Shown: positions 48,418 through 57,863, counted from the first letter of the stretch. The stretch: 64,000 nt of DNA from PFJX01 sp040751755 (GCA_040751755.1 JBFMHC010000020.1:324325-388324), one strand, 5' to 3'. Translations and numbers: made by a program. Notes: a model not told the origin generated them from the letters alone.

Positions 48418-49497
48418 TCAGGCGATCGCCACCGGGATGCGGCGCGAGCCGAAGGCGCGCTCGAAGTGGCGGAAGCGGCCGGCGATGGCGGTGCCGCAGT
48501 GCGGGCAGTGGCCGTCGTCGGTGAGGTCGTAGTCGGGGATCTCGTACCAGTCGCGCACGATCAGGGGCTTGCGGCATTTCGGGCAATAGGTGGTACCGCC
48601 CTCCGGGTCGTGCACGTTGCCGGTGTAGACGTAGTGCAGGCCCGCGGCCAGCGCGATATTGCGCGCCCGCGTCAGGGTGGCCGGCGGGGTGGGGGGCAGG
48701 TCCTTCATCTTCCAGTCCGGGTGGAAGGCGCTGAAGTGCAACGGCACGTCCGGCCCCAGTTCCTTGCCGATCCATTCCGAGAGCTGGCGGATCTCCGCGT
48801 CCGAGTCGTTGAGGGTGGGGATGAGCAGGGTGGTGATCTCCAGCCAGACCTGGGTTTCGCGCTTCAGATACACCAGGGTGTCGAGGATGGGCTGCAACTG
48901 CCCGGCACAATATTTGACATAAAAATCGTTCGTGAAGGCCTTCAGGTCGACGTTGGCCGCGTCCATGTCGGCGTAGAACTCCGCCGTGGCCTGCTTGTGC
49001 ATGTAGCCGGCGGTGACCGCGACGTTCCTGATCCCGAGGGCGCGGCAGGCCTTGGCGGTGTCCATGGCGTATTCGGCGAAGATCACCGGGTCGTTGTAGG
49101 TGTAGGCGACGCTGTCGCAGCCCATGCGCTGGGCGGCGCGTGCGATCTGCTCGGGGCTCGCGGCATCCATCAGGCGGTCCATGTCGCGCGACTTGGAGAT
49201 GTCCCAGTTCTGGCAGAACTTGCACGCCAGGTTGCAGCCGGCGGTGCCGAAGGAGAGCACGGAGGTGCCGGGGTAGAAGTGGTTGAGCGGCTTCTTCTCG
49301 ATCGGATCGACGCAGAAGCCGGAGCTGCGGCCATAGGTGGTGAGGATCATGCGGCCGCCTTCCATCTTGCGCACGAAGCAGGCGCCGCGCTGGCCCTCGT
49401 GCAGCTTGCAGTCGCGCGGGCAGAGGTCGCACTGGATGCGGCCGTCTCCCAGGTCATGCCACCAGCGCGCGGGGTAGCGGGATTCCTCGACGGTCAT
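48418..49497 (-). CDS. amrS: AmmeMemoRadiSam system radical SAM enzyme
   Basis: A 359-residue radical SAM protein starting at ATG 49497 behind AAGGAG. The cluster motif 'CNLACKFCQNW' is near residue 86, following 'TSVLSFGTAG'. An N-terminal 'CDLCPRDCKLHEGQRGACF' and a C-terminal zinc-like region ('CPKCRKPL' and 'CPHCG') give extra metal sites. This is the PflA-like enzyme always found with AMMECR1 and MEMO proteins in prokaryotes; the reaction is not known. Its start overlaps the AMMECR1 gene by four bases. Confidence 0.9.
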   Translation of the reverse strand: MTVEESRYPARWWHDLGDGRIQCDLCPRDCKLHEGQRGACFVRKMEGGRMILTTYGRSSGFCVDPIEKKPLNHFYPGTSVLSFGTAGCNLACKFCQNWDISKSRDMDRLMDAASPEQIARAAQRMGCDSVAYTYNDPVIFAEYAMDTAKACRALGIRNVAVTAGYMHKQATAEFYADMDAANVDLKAFTNDFYVKYCAGQLQPILDTLVYLKRETQVWLEITTLLIPTLNDSDAEIRQLSEWIGKELGPDVPLHFSAFHPDWKMKDLPPTPPATLTRARNIALAAGLHYVYTGNVHDPEGGTTYCPKCRKPLIVRDWYEIPDYDLTDDGHCPHCGTAIAGRFRHFERAFGSRRIPVAIA

Positions 49498-50048
49498 GAT
49501 GTTGGCTCCTTGAATTTCTCCACCGTGTAGCGAGACAGGCGGATCTCGCCGGACCAGTAGCCGGGGGCGAGACCGGCCTTGCGCTTCAGGTGGGCCATGA
49601 ATACGGCCGGTTCCGGCAGTTGCTCCCACACCTGCGGCAGGAAGGTGGCGCGGTGCCAGCCCGCCTCCAGGATCACGCCGTCGACGCCGGGGCGCAGCTG
49701 CGCGAGGGCGTCGGCCTCGTCGCGGAACTGCATGGCCTGCGGCGGCGAGAGGAGGGAGACCTCGACGCGGGTGCGTGCCAGTTCCGCCTCTTCCAGCGGC
49801 GCGAAGCGCGTATCGCCGAAGGCGGCGGCGCGGGCGTTGCTCTCCAGGTCCTCGACGAGCGGGCGGTGCGCCTCCAGGGTGCCGATGCAGCCGCGCAGCT
49901 GCCCGTCCTGCGTGAGGGTGACGAAGCTCGCGCCCGGCTCCCGCGCCCATGCGGGGGCTTCCGGCAGCGGTACGTCGCGGCCGAAGGCGCGGGCGATCGC
50001 GGCGCGCGCCAGGCCGGTCAGGTAGGGGCCTCTGTCCGTATGGTTCAT
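49494..50048 (-). CDS. amrA: AMMECR1-domain protein (AmmeMemoRadiSam protein A)
   Basis: A 184-residue AMMECR1 domain with the family core 'LRGCIGTLEAHRPL' (about 50-63), the conserved Cys included, and 'LEAGWHRATFLPQVWEQLP'. It lies between the MEMO-like gene and the radical SAM gene, linked to both by ATGA overlaps, so all three are made together. Human AMMECR1 has no known reaction either. Length and motifs are normal. Confidence 0.9.
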   Translation of the reverse strand: MNHTDRGPYLTGLARAAIARAFGRDVPLPEAPAWAREPGASFVTLTQDGQLRGCIGTLEAHRPLVEDLESNARAAAFGDTRFAPLEEAELARTRVEVSLLSPPQAMQFRDEADALAQLRPGVDGVILEAGWHRATFLPQVWEQLPEPAVFMAHLKRKAGLAPGYWSGEIRLSRYTVEKFKEPTS

Positions 50049-50836
50049 GGCGCCTCGGTGAAGACAAAGGCGCCGTAGCCGACCACGCGCCCGCGGTCGC
50101 CGGCGGTGTCGCCGGAGTTGCGCAGGTCGAGCAGGTGCGGCGTGAGGCCGTGTTGCTTGGCCGCCAGCAGCAGGCCGGTGACGGGGCGGACGCCGCAAGC
50201 CTGTTCCTCGGCGAGGCCGGCGTCGAGATCGAGGATCGCCTGCGCGGTCTGTCTGTCCACCTTGCGGGCCAGGTCGTAGGGCAGGTAGTGGGAAAGGTCG
50301 GAACTGATGACGATCAGCGTCTCGTCGCCTCCCCACAGACGCTCCAGCACCTCCGCGACCTGCGCGGCGCTGGCCCCGCCGACCACCAGCGGCACCAGCC
50401 TGAATTCGCCCAGAACCGTCTGCAGGAAGGGCAGTTGCACCTCCAGCGAATGCTCCAGACTGTGCGCCGCGCCGTGGACCTGGACCTGCGGCAGACCGCG
50501 CAGCGCGGCGATCGCCTCCAGATCCAGCGGCACGCGGCCGAGCGGGGTGTCGAAGGCATCGACGCCCGGCAGGGCGAGGCCCTCGACCCAGACGCGATGC
50601 GCCGGCCCGAGCAGCAGCACGCGGGAGATGCGGCCGCGCATGGGCTCGAGCAGGCGGTAGGCGCTGGCGGCGATGGGGCCCGAATAGACATAGCCGGCAT
50701 GCGGCACGATGACTGCCTTGGGGCGGAACGCATGGGGCTTCGCCTCGCCGAGGTAGCCCTCGACGTCGCGTGCCAGGACACGCGGGTCGTCCGGATAGAA
50801 GGCGCCCGCGACGGCGGCAGGTCTGATGAGCGTCAT
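50045..50836 (-). CDS. amrB: MEMO1-family protein (AmmeMemoRadiSam protein B)
   Basis: 263 residues from ATG 50836, which has GGGAG 7-8 bases upstream; two earlier in-frame ATGs (50857, 50842) lack it. The MEMO signature 'VIVPHAGYVYSGPIAASAYR' (about 42-61), 'LLLGPAHRV', 'EHSLEVQLPFLQ' and 'VISSDLSHYLPYD' are present. The fold resembles extradiol dioxygenases, with His residues that can bind a metal. It is the first gene of the AmmeMemoRadiSam operon. Confidence 0.9.
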   Translation of the reverse strand: MTLIRPAAVAGAFYPDDPRVLARDVEGYLGEAKPHAFRPKAVIVPHAGYVYSGPIAASAYRLLEPMRGRISRVLLLGPAHRVWVEGLALPGVDAFDTPLGRVPLDLEAIAALRGLPQVQVHGAAHSLEHSLEVQLPFLQTVLGEFRLVPLVVGGASAAQVAEVLERLWGGDETLIVISSDLSHYLPYDLARKVDRQTAQAILDLDAGLAEEQACGVRPVTGLLLAAKQHGLTPHLLDLRNSGDTAGDRGRVVGYGAFVFTEAP

Positions 50837-50897
50837 GGCCATCTCCCAAAACGACATCTCACTTAAAATTTAGGGCACGCCACCACACTCTCCAAGA

Positions 50898-51581
50898 ATG
50901 CGCCGCCACTTCGCCCTCCTGCCCGCCGCCGGCGTGGGCGCCCGCATGGGTGCCCAGCATCCCAAGCAGTACCTCGACATCCACGGCCGGCCCATGCTGT
51001 GGCACGCCGTCCAGGCGTTCTCGCGCCACCCTGCGATCGAGCGGGTGTATGTGGTGATCTCCGCCGGGGATGGCTGGTGGGATGACTACGACTGGTCCGA
51101 CTGCGCGCGTCTTGCGCTGCTGCGTTGTGGCGGCGAGACGCGCGCGCAGAGCGTGCTCAACGGCCTGCTGGCGATGCGGGGCGAGGTGGCTGAGGATGAC
51201 TGGGTGCTGGTGCACGACGCCGCGCGCCCCTGCCTGTCGCGCGCCCTGCTCGACAAGCTGCTGAGCGAACTCGGCCAGGACGGTGTGGGTGGCATCCTCG
51301 CTGCGCCGGTGGCGGACACGCTGAAGCGGGAGGGGGAGGGCGGACGCATCCTCGAGACCATCTCGCGCGAGCGCCTGTGGGGCGCGCAGACGCCGCAGAT
51401 GTTCCCGCACGGGTTGTTGACCCGCGCCCTGCAACAGGCAGGCACGCAGGTGACGGACGAGGCCTCGGCGGTGGAGGCACTCGGGCTATCGCCCCGCCTG
51501 GTGGAGAGCGACCTCACCAACCTCAAGGTCACCTACCCGCGCGACCTGGAGGTGGCGGCCTGGCTGCTCTCGCGGGGCTGA
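50898..51581 (+). CDS. ispD: 2-C-methyl-D-erythritol 4-phosphate cytidylyltransferase
   Basis: A 227-residue IspD with the CTP-binding 'LLPAAGVGARMGAQHPKQYL' at the N-terminus, 'VLVHDAARPCLS' (Asp for metal) and 'TDEASAVEALG'. It makes CDP-ME in the MEP isoprenoid pathway. IspF, which usually follows ispD in proteobacteria, is not here: a dispersed repeat and a cytochrome gene on the other strand follow. The divergent promoter with amrB is in about 60 bases. Confidence 0.94.
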   Translation: MRRHFALLPAAGVGARMGAQHPKQYLDIHGRPMLWHAVQAFSRHPAIERVYVVISAGDGWWDDYDWSDCARLALLRCGGETRAQSVLNGLLAMRGEVAEDDWVLVHDAARPCLSRALLDKLLSELGQDGVGGILAAPVADTLKREGEGGRILETISRERLWGAQTPQMFPHGLLTRALQQAGTQVTDEASAVEALGLSPRLVESDLTNLKVTYPRDLEVAAWLLSRG

Positions 51582-51612
51582 ATCGGCAAGACGCCGAATA
51601 CGCCGGCGCGTC

Positions 51613-51632
51613 ATTCCGGCGCAGGCCGGAAT
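51613..51632. repeat. Copy of the ATTCCGGC/GCCGGAAT hairpin after ispD
   Basis: ATTCCGGC (51613-51620) and GCCGGAAT (51625-51632) form a perfect hairpin, the same family as at 33305-33324. Confidence 0.6.
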
Positions 51633-51689
51633 CCCTACAGCTCGATCACCGGCCCCCGGCGTTCGCCGCGGTGACGGGCGAACGGAGCC

Positions 51690-52154
51690 TTACTGCTTGG
51701 GCGGGATGCGCGCGAACACCTCGAATCGGTAGGTGTCATGGCAGCCCGAGCAGTAGGTCATGGTCTCGGCGAGTTGTTCCTGTACCGCTGCGATGTCCTT
51801 CTTCTCTTCCGCCTCGCGCGCCAGGATGTCGAATGACTCGCGCATGGCGATGGCGAGTTGGTTGTATTCCTCGGGCAGCCGCTCGCGCAGCCCGGCAGGC
51901 AGTTTTTCCAGGAGATGGCCCATCGGCCTGGCAACCGTCGCGACGCCCTTGAAATCGTTTTTCGACAGGGCCAGGTGCAGGCTGAACAGGCCATGCAGCA
52001 TCTCGCGCATCTCGAACAGGGTCTGGTTGCGTTCCTTGGAGGTCACCGGGATCGGCATGCGGTAGTCGCGCATGGTGATGTTTTCCGCGCTATTTGCGGT
52101 TGCGGCGCATGCGCAAGCCAGCGCGATGCAGATGCTCAGGGCCTTGTGCTGCAT
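51690..52154 (-). CDS. Periplasmic c-type cytochrome (cytochrome c'/c556-like)
   Basis: A 154-residue protein with a signal peptide (about 1-22, 'ALSICIALACACAATANSA') and one heme site 'CSGCH' near residue 138, close to the C-terminus as in four-helix cytochromes c' and c556. The helical body fits that fold. A conserved Met in the first helix region ('FEMREMLHGLF') could be a ligand. It may act as a periplasmic electron carrier or NO binder; no partner gene is nearby. Confidence 0.8.
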   Translation of the reverse strand: MQHKALSICIALACACAATANSAENITMRDYRMPIPVTSKERNQTLFEMREMLHGLFSLHLALSKNDFKGVATVARPMGHLLEKLPAGLRERLPEEYNQLAIAMRESFDILAREAEEKKDIAAVQEQLAETMTYCSGCHDTYRFEVFARIPPKQ

Positions 52155-52227
52155 GTCTCTCTCCTTGTTTTTTTGCTCTCTCAGGACAAGAATATCACGA
52201 TAACGGGTGATTTGTAATATAGCCGCC

Positions 52228-54399
52228 TCATTTGCGGCGCGTCGACTGCACGCCGCGCACCTGGCCCAGGCGCGCGAGGCAGCGGGTGAGCTGGGCGATG
52301 TCGCTGACCTCGAGGGTGAAGGACATGTAGGCGGTGTCCTGCTGCGTGTTGGTGTTCAGGCGCACGACGTTGGTCTTCTCCTGCGCCAGGATCTCGGTGA
52401 CGTCCTTCAGGAGGCCCGAGCGATCGCTCGCCACCAGCTCCATGTCGACGGCGAACATGCTGCCCGCGCGCTCGCCCCACTCGGCGCGCAGCAGGCGCGC
52501 CTGGCGGTCCTCGGGCAGATGCAGGATGACCGGGCAGTCGGCGCGGTGGATGGTGATGCCATGGCCCTGGGTGATGTAGCCCAGCACCGGGTCGGGCGGC
52601 GCGGGCTTGCAGCAGCCCGCCATCTGGGTCAGCACGCCGGGTTCGCCCTCCACCAGCACGCCGGCGGTCTCCGCCTTGCGCTTGGCCGCCGCCACCACGG
52701 GCCTTTCCTGGGGCGGCGCGAATTCGTCGTGCAGGATGCGGTCCAGCTGCGTGGTGCCCACGTCGCCACGGCCGAGGGCGGCGAACAGGTCCTCGGTGCG
52801 CGTGAACTTGAGCCGGGTGGCCAGCTTGTCGAGATTGACGTTGCTGAGGTTGAGGCGGTGCAGCTCACGCTCCAGCAGGGCGCGGCCTTCCTGGATATGG
52901 GTCTCGAGGTCCTGCTGCTTGAACCACTGCCGCACCTTGGCCTTGGCGCGGCTGCTCTTCAGCACGCCCAGGTGCGGGTTGAGTCAGTCGCGGCTGGGGC
53001 CGCCCTGCTTGACGGTGAGGATCTCCACGCGCTGCCCGGTCTTGAGCGCGGTGTCGAGCGGCACCAGGGTGCCGTCGACCTTGGCGCCGCGGCAGCGGTG
53101 GCCCAGCTCGGTGTGCACGGCATAGGCGAAGTCGAGCGGCGTGGCGCCGGCGGTGAGGGCGATCACCTTGCCCTGCGGCGTCAGCACGAACACCTCGTCC
53201 TGGAACAGCTCGTTCTTGAAGTGCTGCGCCAGCTCGTGGTTGTCCGCGCTGTCGCCCACCTCCTGGCGCCAGGCCAGCAGCTGGCGCAGCCAGGCGATCT
53301 TGTCCTGGATGCCCGTGTCCCTGCCGCCGCCCTCCTTGTAGCGCCAGTGCGCGGCGACGCCCATCTCCGCCTCCTGGTGCATGTCGAAGGTGCGGATCTG
53401 CACCTCCAGGGCCTTGTTCTCCGGGCCGACCACGGCGGTGTGCAGGGACTTGTAGCCGTTCCCCTTGGGGCGCGAGATGTAGTCGTCGAACTGGCCGGGG
53501 ATGGGCTGCCAGAGGCTGTGCACCAGGCCGAGGGCGTGGAAGCAGTCCTTCACGTCCTTCACCAGCACGCGCACCGCGCGCACGTCGTAGACCTCGTCGA
53601 AGGACAGGTGCTTCTTGCGCATCTTCGCGAGGATGCTGGCGATGTGCTTGGGCCGGCCGTTGATCGAGTAACCGGAAAGCCCGTCCGCGGCGAGGGCATC
53701 GTCGAGCTGCCTGACCACGTGCTCGATGTACCACTCGCGGTCCAGGCGGCGCTCGTCCAGCAGCTTGGCGATGTGGCGATAGGTGTCGGCCTCCAGGTAG
53801 CGGGTGGCCAGATCCTCCAGCTCCCACTTGATCTGCCAGGCGCCCAGGCGGTTGGCGAGCGGGGCGTAGAGCTCGCGCACGTCGGTGGCGGTCTTGCGGC
53901 GCAGGTGTTCGTCGCCGGCAGCCAGCTCGCGCAGGGCCTGGGTGCGTTCCGCGAGCTTGATGAAGACGACGCGGATGTCGTCGGTCATGGCCAGCAGCAT
54001 CTGGCGCAGGGCCTCGCTTTGGCCGCCCTCCGCGTTCAGCTCGGTGAACAGGCTGTCCATGCGCGACAGCTTGGCCGCGCTCTCCACCAGGGCGGCGAGC
54101 GGGGCGCCGAATCGGTTGCCGAGGGTGTCGCGCTTGATCGCCTTGTCCGGCAGGCCGCACAGCAGGGCGGCGGCCAGCGATTCGGCGTCGAACTGCATGC
54201 CGGCGAGGATGGCGGCGGTGCCGAGGGCATGGTTGAGCAGCGGCGCGCCGCTGTCGGCATGGCTGCCGGCGCCCTGTTCCTCCAGCCAGGCGAGGGCCTT
54301 GCGCAGCAGCGCGCGCTGTTCCTCGCCATAGCGCTCGCTCAGGCCCTGCAGCCAGGACTCGGCGCTGTCCGGGGCGACGGTGAGGGCGTGCGAGACCAT
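52228..54399 (-). pseudogene. relA: relA, (p)ppGpp synthetase, interrupted by an in-frame TGA
   Basis: The first frame (54399-52984) gives 471 residues: a degenerate HD domain (residues normally HD read 'LLCGLPDK'), the synthetase domain ('GNGYKSLHTAV', 'EVQIRTFDMHQEAEMGVAAH') and a complete TGS domain ('DEVFVLTPQGKVIALTAGAT'). It stops after '...QGGPSRD'. Reading through the TGA at 52984-52986 continues in the same frame with LNPHLG and the C-terminal helical, zinc-finger-like and ACT domains down to 52228. Homologues read SRDWLNP, so one base change TGG to TGA explains it. The downstream part could restart at GTG 52965, but no ribosome site is seen. This may be a real nonsense mutation or a sequence error. 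Confidence 0.85.
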
Positions 54400-54418
54400 C
54401 TCGTCTGTCTGGCCGGCC

Positions 54419-55228
54419 TCAGTCCCGGCTCTCGATCTCCCAGAAGCGCCACCACGGGCGTTCCTTCTTCAGGTTCTTGCCGCCCAGGTAGGGGCTGTCG
54501 GGGAAGTTCTTCCGGATCACGCGGATGGCGTCGTCGCGCAGGTCGTTGAGGCCGAGCTGCTCGTAGCTGCGCGCCATGATCACCAGGGCCTCCTCCAGCG
54601 AGGGCGACTGCTGGTAGTGCTCCAGCACGTACTTGGCGCGGTTCGCCGCCGCCACGTAGGCGCCGCGCTTGTAGTAGTAGCGGCCGACGTGGACCTCATG
54701 CGCGGCGAGCGCGTTCACCAGGTACTTCATGCGCGCCAGGGCGTCCGGGGTGTACTTGCTGTCGGGGAAGCGGTTGGCCAGTTCCTTGAACGACTCGAAT
54801 GCGTCGCGCGCCGACTTGGGGTCGCGCTCGCTCATGTCCTGGTCGCTCAGCTGCGCGAGCAGGCCCTGGTCCTCGGCGAAGTTCGCCAGGCCCTTGAGGT
54901 AGTAGGCATAGTCGACGTTGGGGTGCTGCGGGTGCAGCTTGATGAAGCGGTCGCAGGCGGCGACGGCGGAAACGGGCTCGCTGTCGCGGTAGTAGGCGTA
55001 GGCGATCTCCAGCTGCGCCTGCTGCGCGTAGGCGCCGTAGGGGTAACGCGCCTCGAGCTTCTCGTACAGCGCCACCGCCTTCTGGTACTCGCCCTCTGCC
55101 AGGTTGTCCTTGGCGGTGTAGTAGAGCTTGGAGGCCGACCAGTCCTTGGTCTCGTCGATCTGTTCCGGCAGCAGGCTGCAGCCCGTCAGCAAGCCGAGAA
55201 GTACCAGTAAAGCTAGAATTCGCAGCAT
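54419..55228 (-). CDS. bamD: Outer membrane assembly lipoprotein BamD
   Basis: A 269-residue lipoprotein from ATG 55228, with GGGGAAG just upstream; a TTG twelve bases earlier is less likely. The lipobox is 'LLTGC' (Cys about 16). Five TPR-like repeats follow ('YYTAKDNLAEGEYQKAVALY', 'QAQLEIAYAYYRDSEPVSAV'), as in BamD. It is part of the BAM complex that inserts outer membrane proteins. It is divergent from rluD, as in many proteobacteria. Confidence 0.95.
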   Translation of the reverse strand: MLRILALLVLLGLLTGCSLLPEQIDETKDWSASKLYYTAKDNLAEGEYQKAVALYEKLEARYPYGAYAQQAQLEIAYAYYRDSEPVSAVAACDRFIKLHPQHPNVDYAYYLKGLANFAEDQGLLAQLSDQDMSERDPKSARDAFESFKELANRFPDSKYTPDALARMKYLVNALAAHEVHVGRYYYKRGAYVAAANRAKYVLEHYQQSPSLEEALVIMARSYEQLGLNDLRDDAIRVIRKNFPDSPYLGGKNLKKERPWWRFWEIESRD

Positions 55229-55269
55229 TTTCTTCCCCAAAAAGACCGGCGGATTATACCCGTCGCCCC

Positions 55270-56193
55270 ATGCCAGACATCCGCCAACTGACCATCCCGC
55301 CCGAGCATGCCGGCCGTCGTCTCGACCAGAGCCTGGCGGAACTGCTCGCCGAGTATTCGCGCAGCCGCCTGGTGGCCTGGATCGATGCCGGGCGGGTGCG
55401 CGTGGACGGCGCCGGTGCCAGCCGCAAGCAGAAGGTCTGGGGCGGCGAGGCGGTGGAGGTGGAGCCCGAGCCGCTGCCCGAGGAGACCAGCCACGCCGCC
55501 GAGGAGATCGCCCTCGACGTGGTGTACGAGGACGCCGACATCCTCGTCATCAACAAGCCGCCGGGGCTGGTGACCCACCCCGGCGCCGGCAACTGGCAGG
55601 GCACCCTGCTCAACGCCCTGCTGCACCACACCCCGCAGGCCGCCGGCCTGCCGCGCGCCGGCATCGTGCACCGCCTGGACAAGGACACCTCCGGCCTCAT
55701 GGTGGTGGCCAAGACCCTGCAGGCGCAGACCCAGCTGGTGCGCGACCTGCAGGCGCGCGACGTGAAGCGCGTCTACTGGGCGGTGGCGCGCGGCGTGTTC
55801 GAGCGCCAGTCCGGCGAGGTGGACGCCCCCATCGGCCGCCACCCCACGCAGCGCGTGAAGATGGCGGTGGTGGAGGGCGGCAAGCCGGCGCAGACCTTCT
55901 GGCGCGTGCTGGCGCAATTCGGCCATTGCGCCTGGGTGGAATGCCGCCTCGCCACCGGCCGCACGCACCAGATCCGCGTCCACCTGACGCACCTCGGCCA
56001 TCCCCTGGTGGGCGATCCGGTCTATGGCGGACGGGCGAGGGCGGGGGAGCCCGCCTTCCACCGCCAGGCCCTGCACGCGGTGCGCCTGGGGCTGCGCCAC
56101 CCCGTCAGCGGCGAGGCGATGGAATGGGAGGCGGCGCCGCCCGAGGACTTCCGCCAACTGCTCGCCACCCTGGAGGAGACCGATGCACCCTGA
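55270..56193 (+). CDS. rluD: 23S rRNA pseudouridine synthase D
   Basis: A 307-residue RluD with an N-terminal S4 domain ('RRLDQSLAELLAEYSRSRLV') and the catalytic motif 'GIVHRLDKDTSGLMVVAK' (Asp about 141). 'ATGRTHQIRVHL' is also typical. It modifies U1911/1915/1917 of helix 69 by homology. It overlaps pgeF by 11 bases, an arrangement conserved in proteobacteria. Confidence 0.96.
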   Translation: MPDIRQLTIPPEHAGRRLDQSLAELLAEYSRSRLVAWIDAGRVRVDGAGASRKQKVWGGEAVEVEPEPLPEETSHAAEEIALDVVYEDADILVINKPPGLVTHPGAGNWQGTLLNALLHHTPQAAGLPRAGIVHRLDKDTSGLMVVAKTLQAQTQLVRDLQARDVKRVYWAVARGVFERQSGEVDAPIGRHPTQRVKMAVVEGGKPAQTFWRVLAQFGHCAWVECRLATGRTHQIRVHLTHLGHPLVGDPVYGGRARAGEPAFHRQALHAVRLGLRHPVSGEAMEWEAAPPEDFRQLLATLEETDAP

Positions 56194-56944
56194 CTGGATC
56201 CTGCCTGACTGGCCCGCGCCGCCCAACGTGCGTGCGTTCATGACGACGCGCGCCGGCGGCGTCAGTGCGCCGCCGTTCGATGCCTTCAACACCGCCACCC
56301 ATGTCGGCGACGACCCCGCCGCGGTGGCGGAGAACCGCCGCCTGCTGCGCCTGGAGCTGCCGGGCGAGCCGCTGTGGCTGAACCAGGTGCACGGCGCCGG
56401 GGTGGCGCGCTTCGGCGCGGGGGGCGTGGAAGGCGTGCCGGACGCCGACGCCAGCGTCGCCTTCCGGCCCGGCCAGGTATGCGTGGTGCAGACCGCCGAC
56501 TGCCTGCCGGTGCTGTTCTGCGACGAGGCCGGCAGCGTGGTGGCGGCGGCACATGCCGGTTGGCGCGGCCTCGCCGGTGGCGTGCTGGAGGAGACCGTGC
56601 GCGCCATGGGTGTTGCGCCGCGCAGGCTGCTCGCCTGGCTGGGCGCGGCCATCGGCCCGGATGCCTTCGAGGTGGGGGAGGAGGTGCGCGAGGCCTTCGT
56701 CAGCCGCCACCCGCAGGCGGGCGTGGCCTTCCGCCCGGCCCTGCCCGGCACCCTGGACGGCATGCCGCGCAAGTGGCTGGCGGACATCTACGCCCTGGCG
56801 CGCATCCGTCTCGCCGCTGCCGGCCTGGAGCAGGTGTACGGCGGCGGACTGTGCACCTTCGGCGACGCCGCGCGCTTCCATTCCTACCGCCGCGAGCAGC
56901 GCAGCGGGCGCATGGCCAGCCTGATCTGGCTGCAACCCCGGTAG
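56183..56944 (+). CDS. pgeF: Peptidoglycan editing factor PgeF (YfiH, laccase-domain)
   Basis: A 253-residue protein from ATG 56183. 'LWLNQVHGAGV' (about 63-73), 'VQTADCLPVLFC' and 'VAAAHAGWRGLAGGVLEETV' carry the conserved His and Cys residues of the metal site. PgeF removes wrongly incorporated serine muropeptide precursors in E. coli; homologues also show purine nucleoside phosphorylase activity. It is translationally coupled to rluD. Confidence 0.95.
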   Translation: MHPDWILPDWPAPPNVRAFMTTRAGGVSAPPFDAFNTATHVGDDPAAVAENRRLLRLELPGEPLWLNQVHGAGVARFGAGGVEGVPDADASVAFRPGQVCVVQTADCLPVLFCDEAGSVVAAAHAGWRGLAGGVLEETVRAMGVAPRRLLAWLGAAIGPDAFEVGEEVREAFVSRHPQAGVAFRPALPGTLDGMPRKWLADIYALARIRLAAAGLEQVYGGGLCTFGDAARFHSYRREQRSGRMASLIWLQPR

Positions 56945-56984
56945 AATCCCACCCCTTCCATCCCCCCGATCCCCGGACCTTCAC

Positions 56985-57863
56985 ATGAGCCTGCTCGCCC
57001 TCATCCTCCTTGCCAGCGCCGCCGGCGGGCTGCTGTCCGTGCTGCTGGCCAGCGTGGCGATGCGGATGCGCGCGGAGTGGGTGCCGGTGATGGTGAGCTA
57101 CGCCATCGGCGCCCTGCTGGGCGCGGTGTTCCTGGAGATCCTGCCGCACGCCCTGGAGCACGCCGGCAGCTTCGAGACCCTGGGCGCGGTGGTGCTGGGC
57201 GGCATCATGGGCTTCTTCGTGCTGGAGAAGCTGGTGCTCTGGCGCCACTGCCATACCGAGCACTGCGAGGCGCACGGCGCGCCCTCGCACGGGCACGACC
57301 ACGGCCGCTCCGGGATGATGATCACGGTGGGCGACACCGTGCACAACTTCGTCGACGGCGTGATGATCGCCGCCGCCTTCCTGGTGGACGTGAAGCTCGG
57401 CGTGGTCACCGCCTTCGCCATCGCCGCGCACGAGGTGCCGCAGGAGCTGGGCGACTTCCTCATCCTCCTGCATTCCGGCTACAGCAAGACCCAGGCCCTG
57501 CTGCTCAACCTGCTCTCCAGCGCCGCCATGCTGGCGGGGGCGGTGATCGGCTATTTCCTGCTCGCGGACATGCGCGAGTTCCTGCCCTACATGCTGGCGA
57601 TCGCCGCCTCGGGCATGATCTACGTGGCGGTGGCGGACCTCATCCCCGGCCTGCACAAGCGCGTGGAGCTGGGCCACACCGCGCAGCAGGTGCTACTCAT
57701 CGGCCTCGGCGTGTTCACCGTCTGGGGCGCCGGCACCCTGGCCGAGTCCTACATGGCGACGACGGCGGGGCATGGCCTTCACGAACACCCACAGGGGCAG
57801 CACGCCGAGGAACAGGGCGATCGCCAGGCCCTTCAGCCAGTCCCCGCCCATGACCACCACTAG
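56985..57863 (+). CDS. ZIP-family metal transporter
   Basis: A 292-residue transporter with eight hydrophobic segments. The metal-site helices read 'HNFVDGVMIAAAF' and 'HEVPQELGDFLILL'. A His-rich loop ('HCHTEHCEAHGAPSHGHDHG') lies between helices 3 and 4, and another His-rich tail ends the protein. It should import zinc or another divalent metal. The last about 40 residues overlap a convergent small gene on the other strand, so the tail may be an overlap product. Confidence 0.88.
   Translation: MSLLALILLASAAGGLLSVLLASVAMRMRAEWVPVMVSYAIGALLGAVFLEILPHALEHAGSFETLGAVVLGGIMGFFVLEKLVLWRHCHTEHCEAHGAPSHGHDHGRSGMMITVGDTVHNFVDGVMIAAAFLVDVKLGVVTAFAIAAHEVPQELGDFLILLHSGYSKTQALLLNLLSSAAMLAGAVIGYFLLADMREFLPYMLAIAASGMIYVAVADLIPGLHKRVELGHTAQQVLLIGLGVFTVWGAGTLAESYMATTAGHGLHEHPQGQHAEEQGDRQALQPVPAHDHH

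Noticed and set aside
51582..51689. Search for ispF after ispD
   Set aside because: The stretch after ispD holds a dispersed hairpin and the end of a cytochrome gene on the other strand; ispF is not in the window.
52984..52986. Selenocysteine or programmed readthrough at the relA TGA
   Set aside because: Homologues have Trp here, and no SECIS-like hairpin was seen just downstream; a point mutation is simpler.
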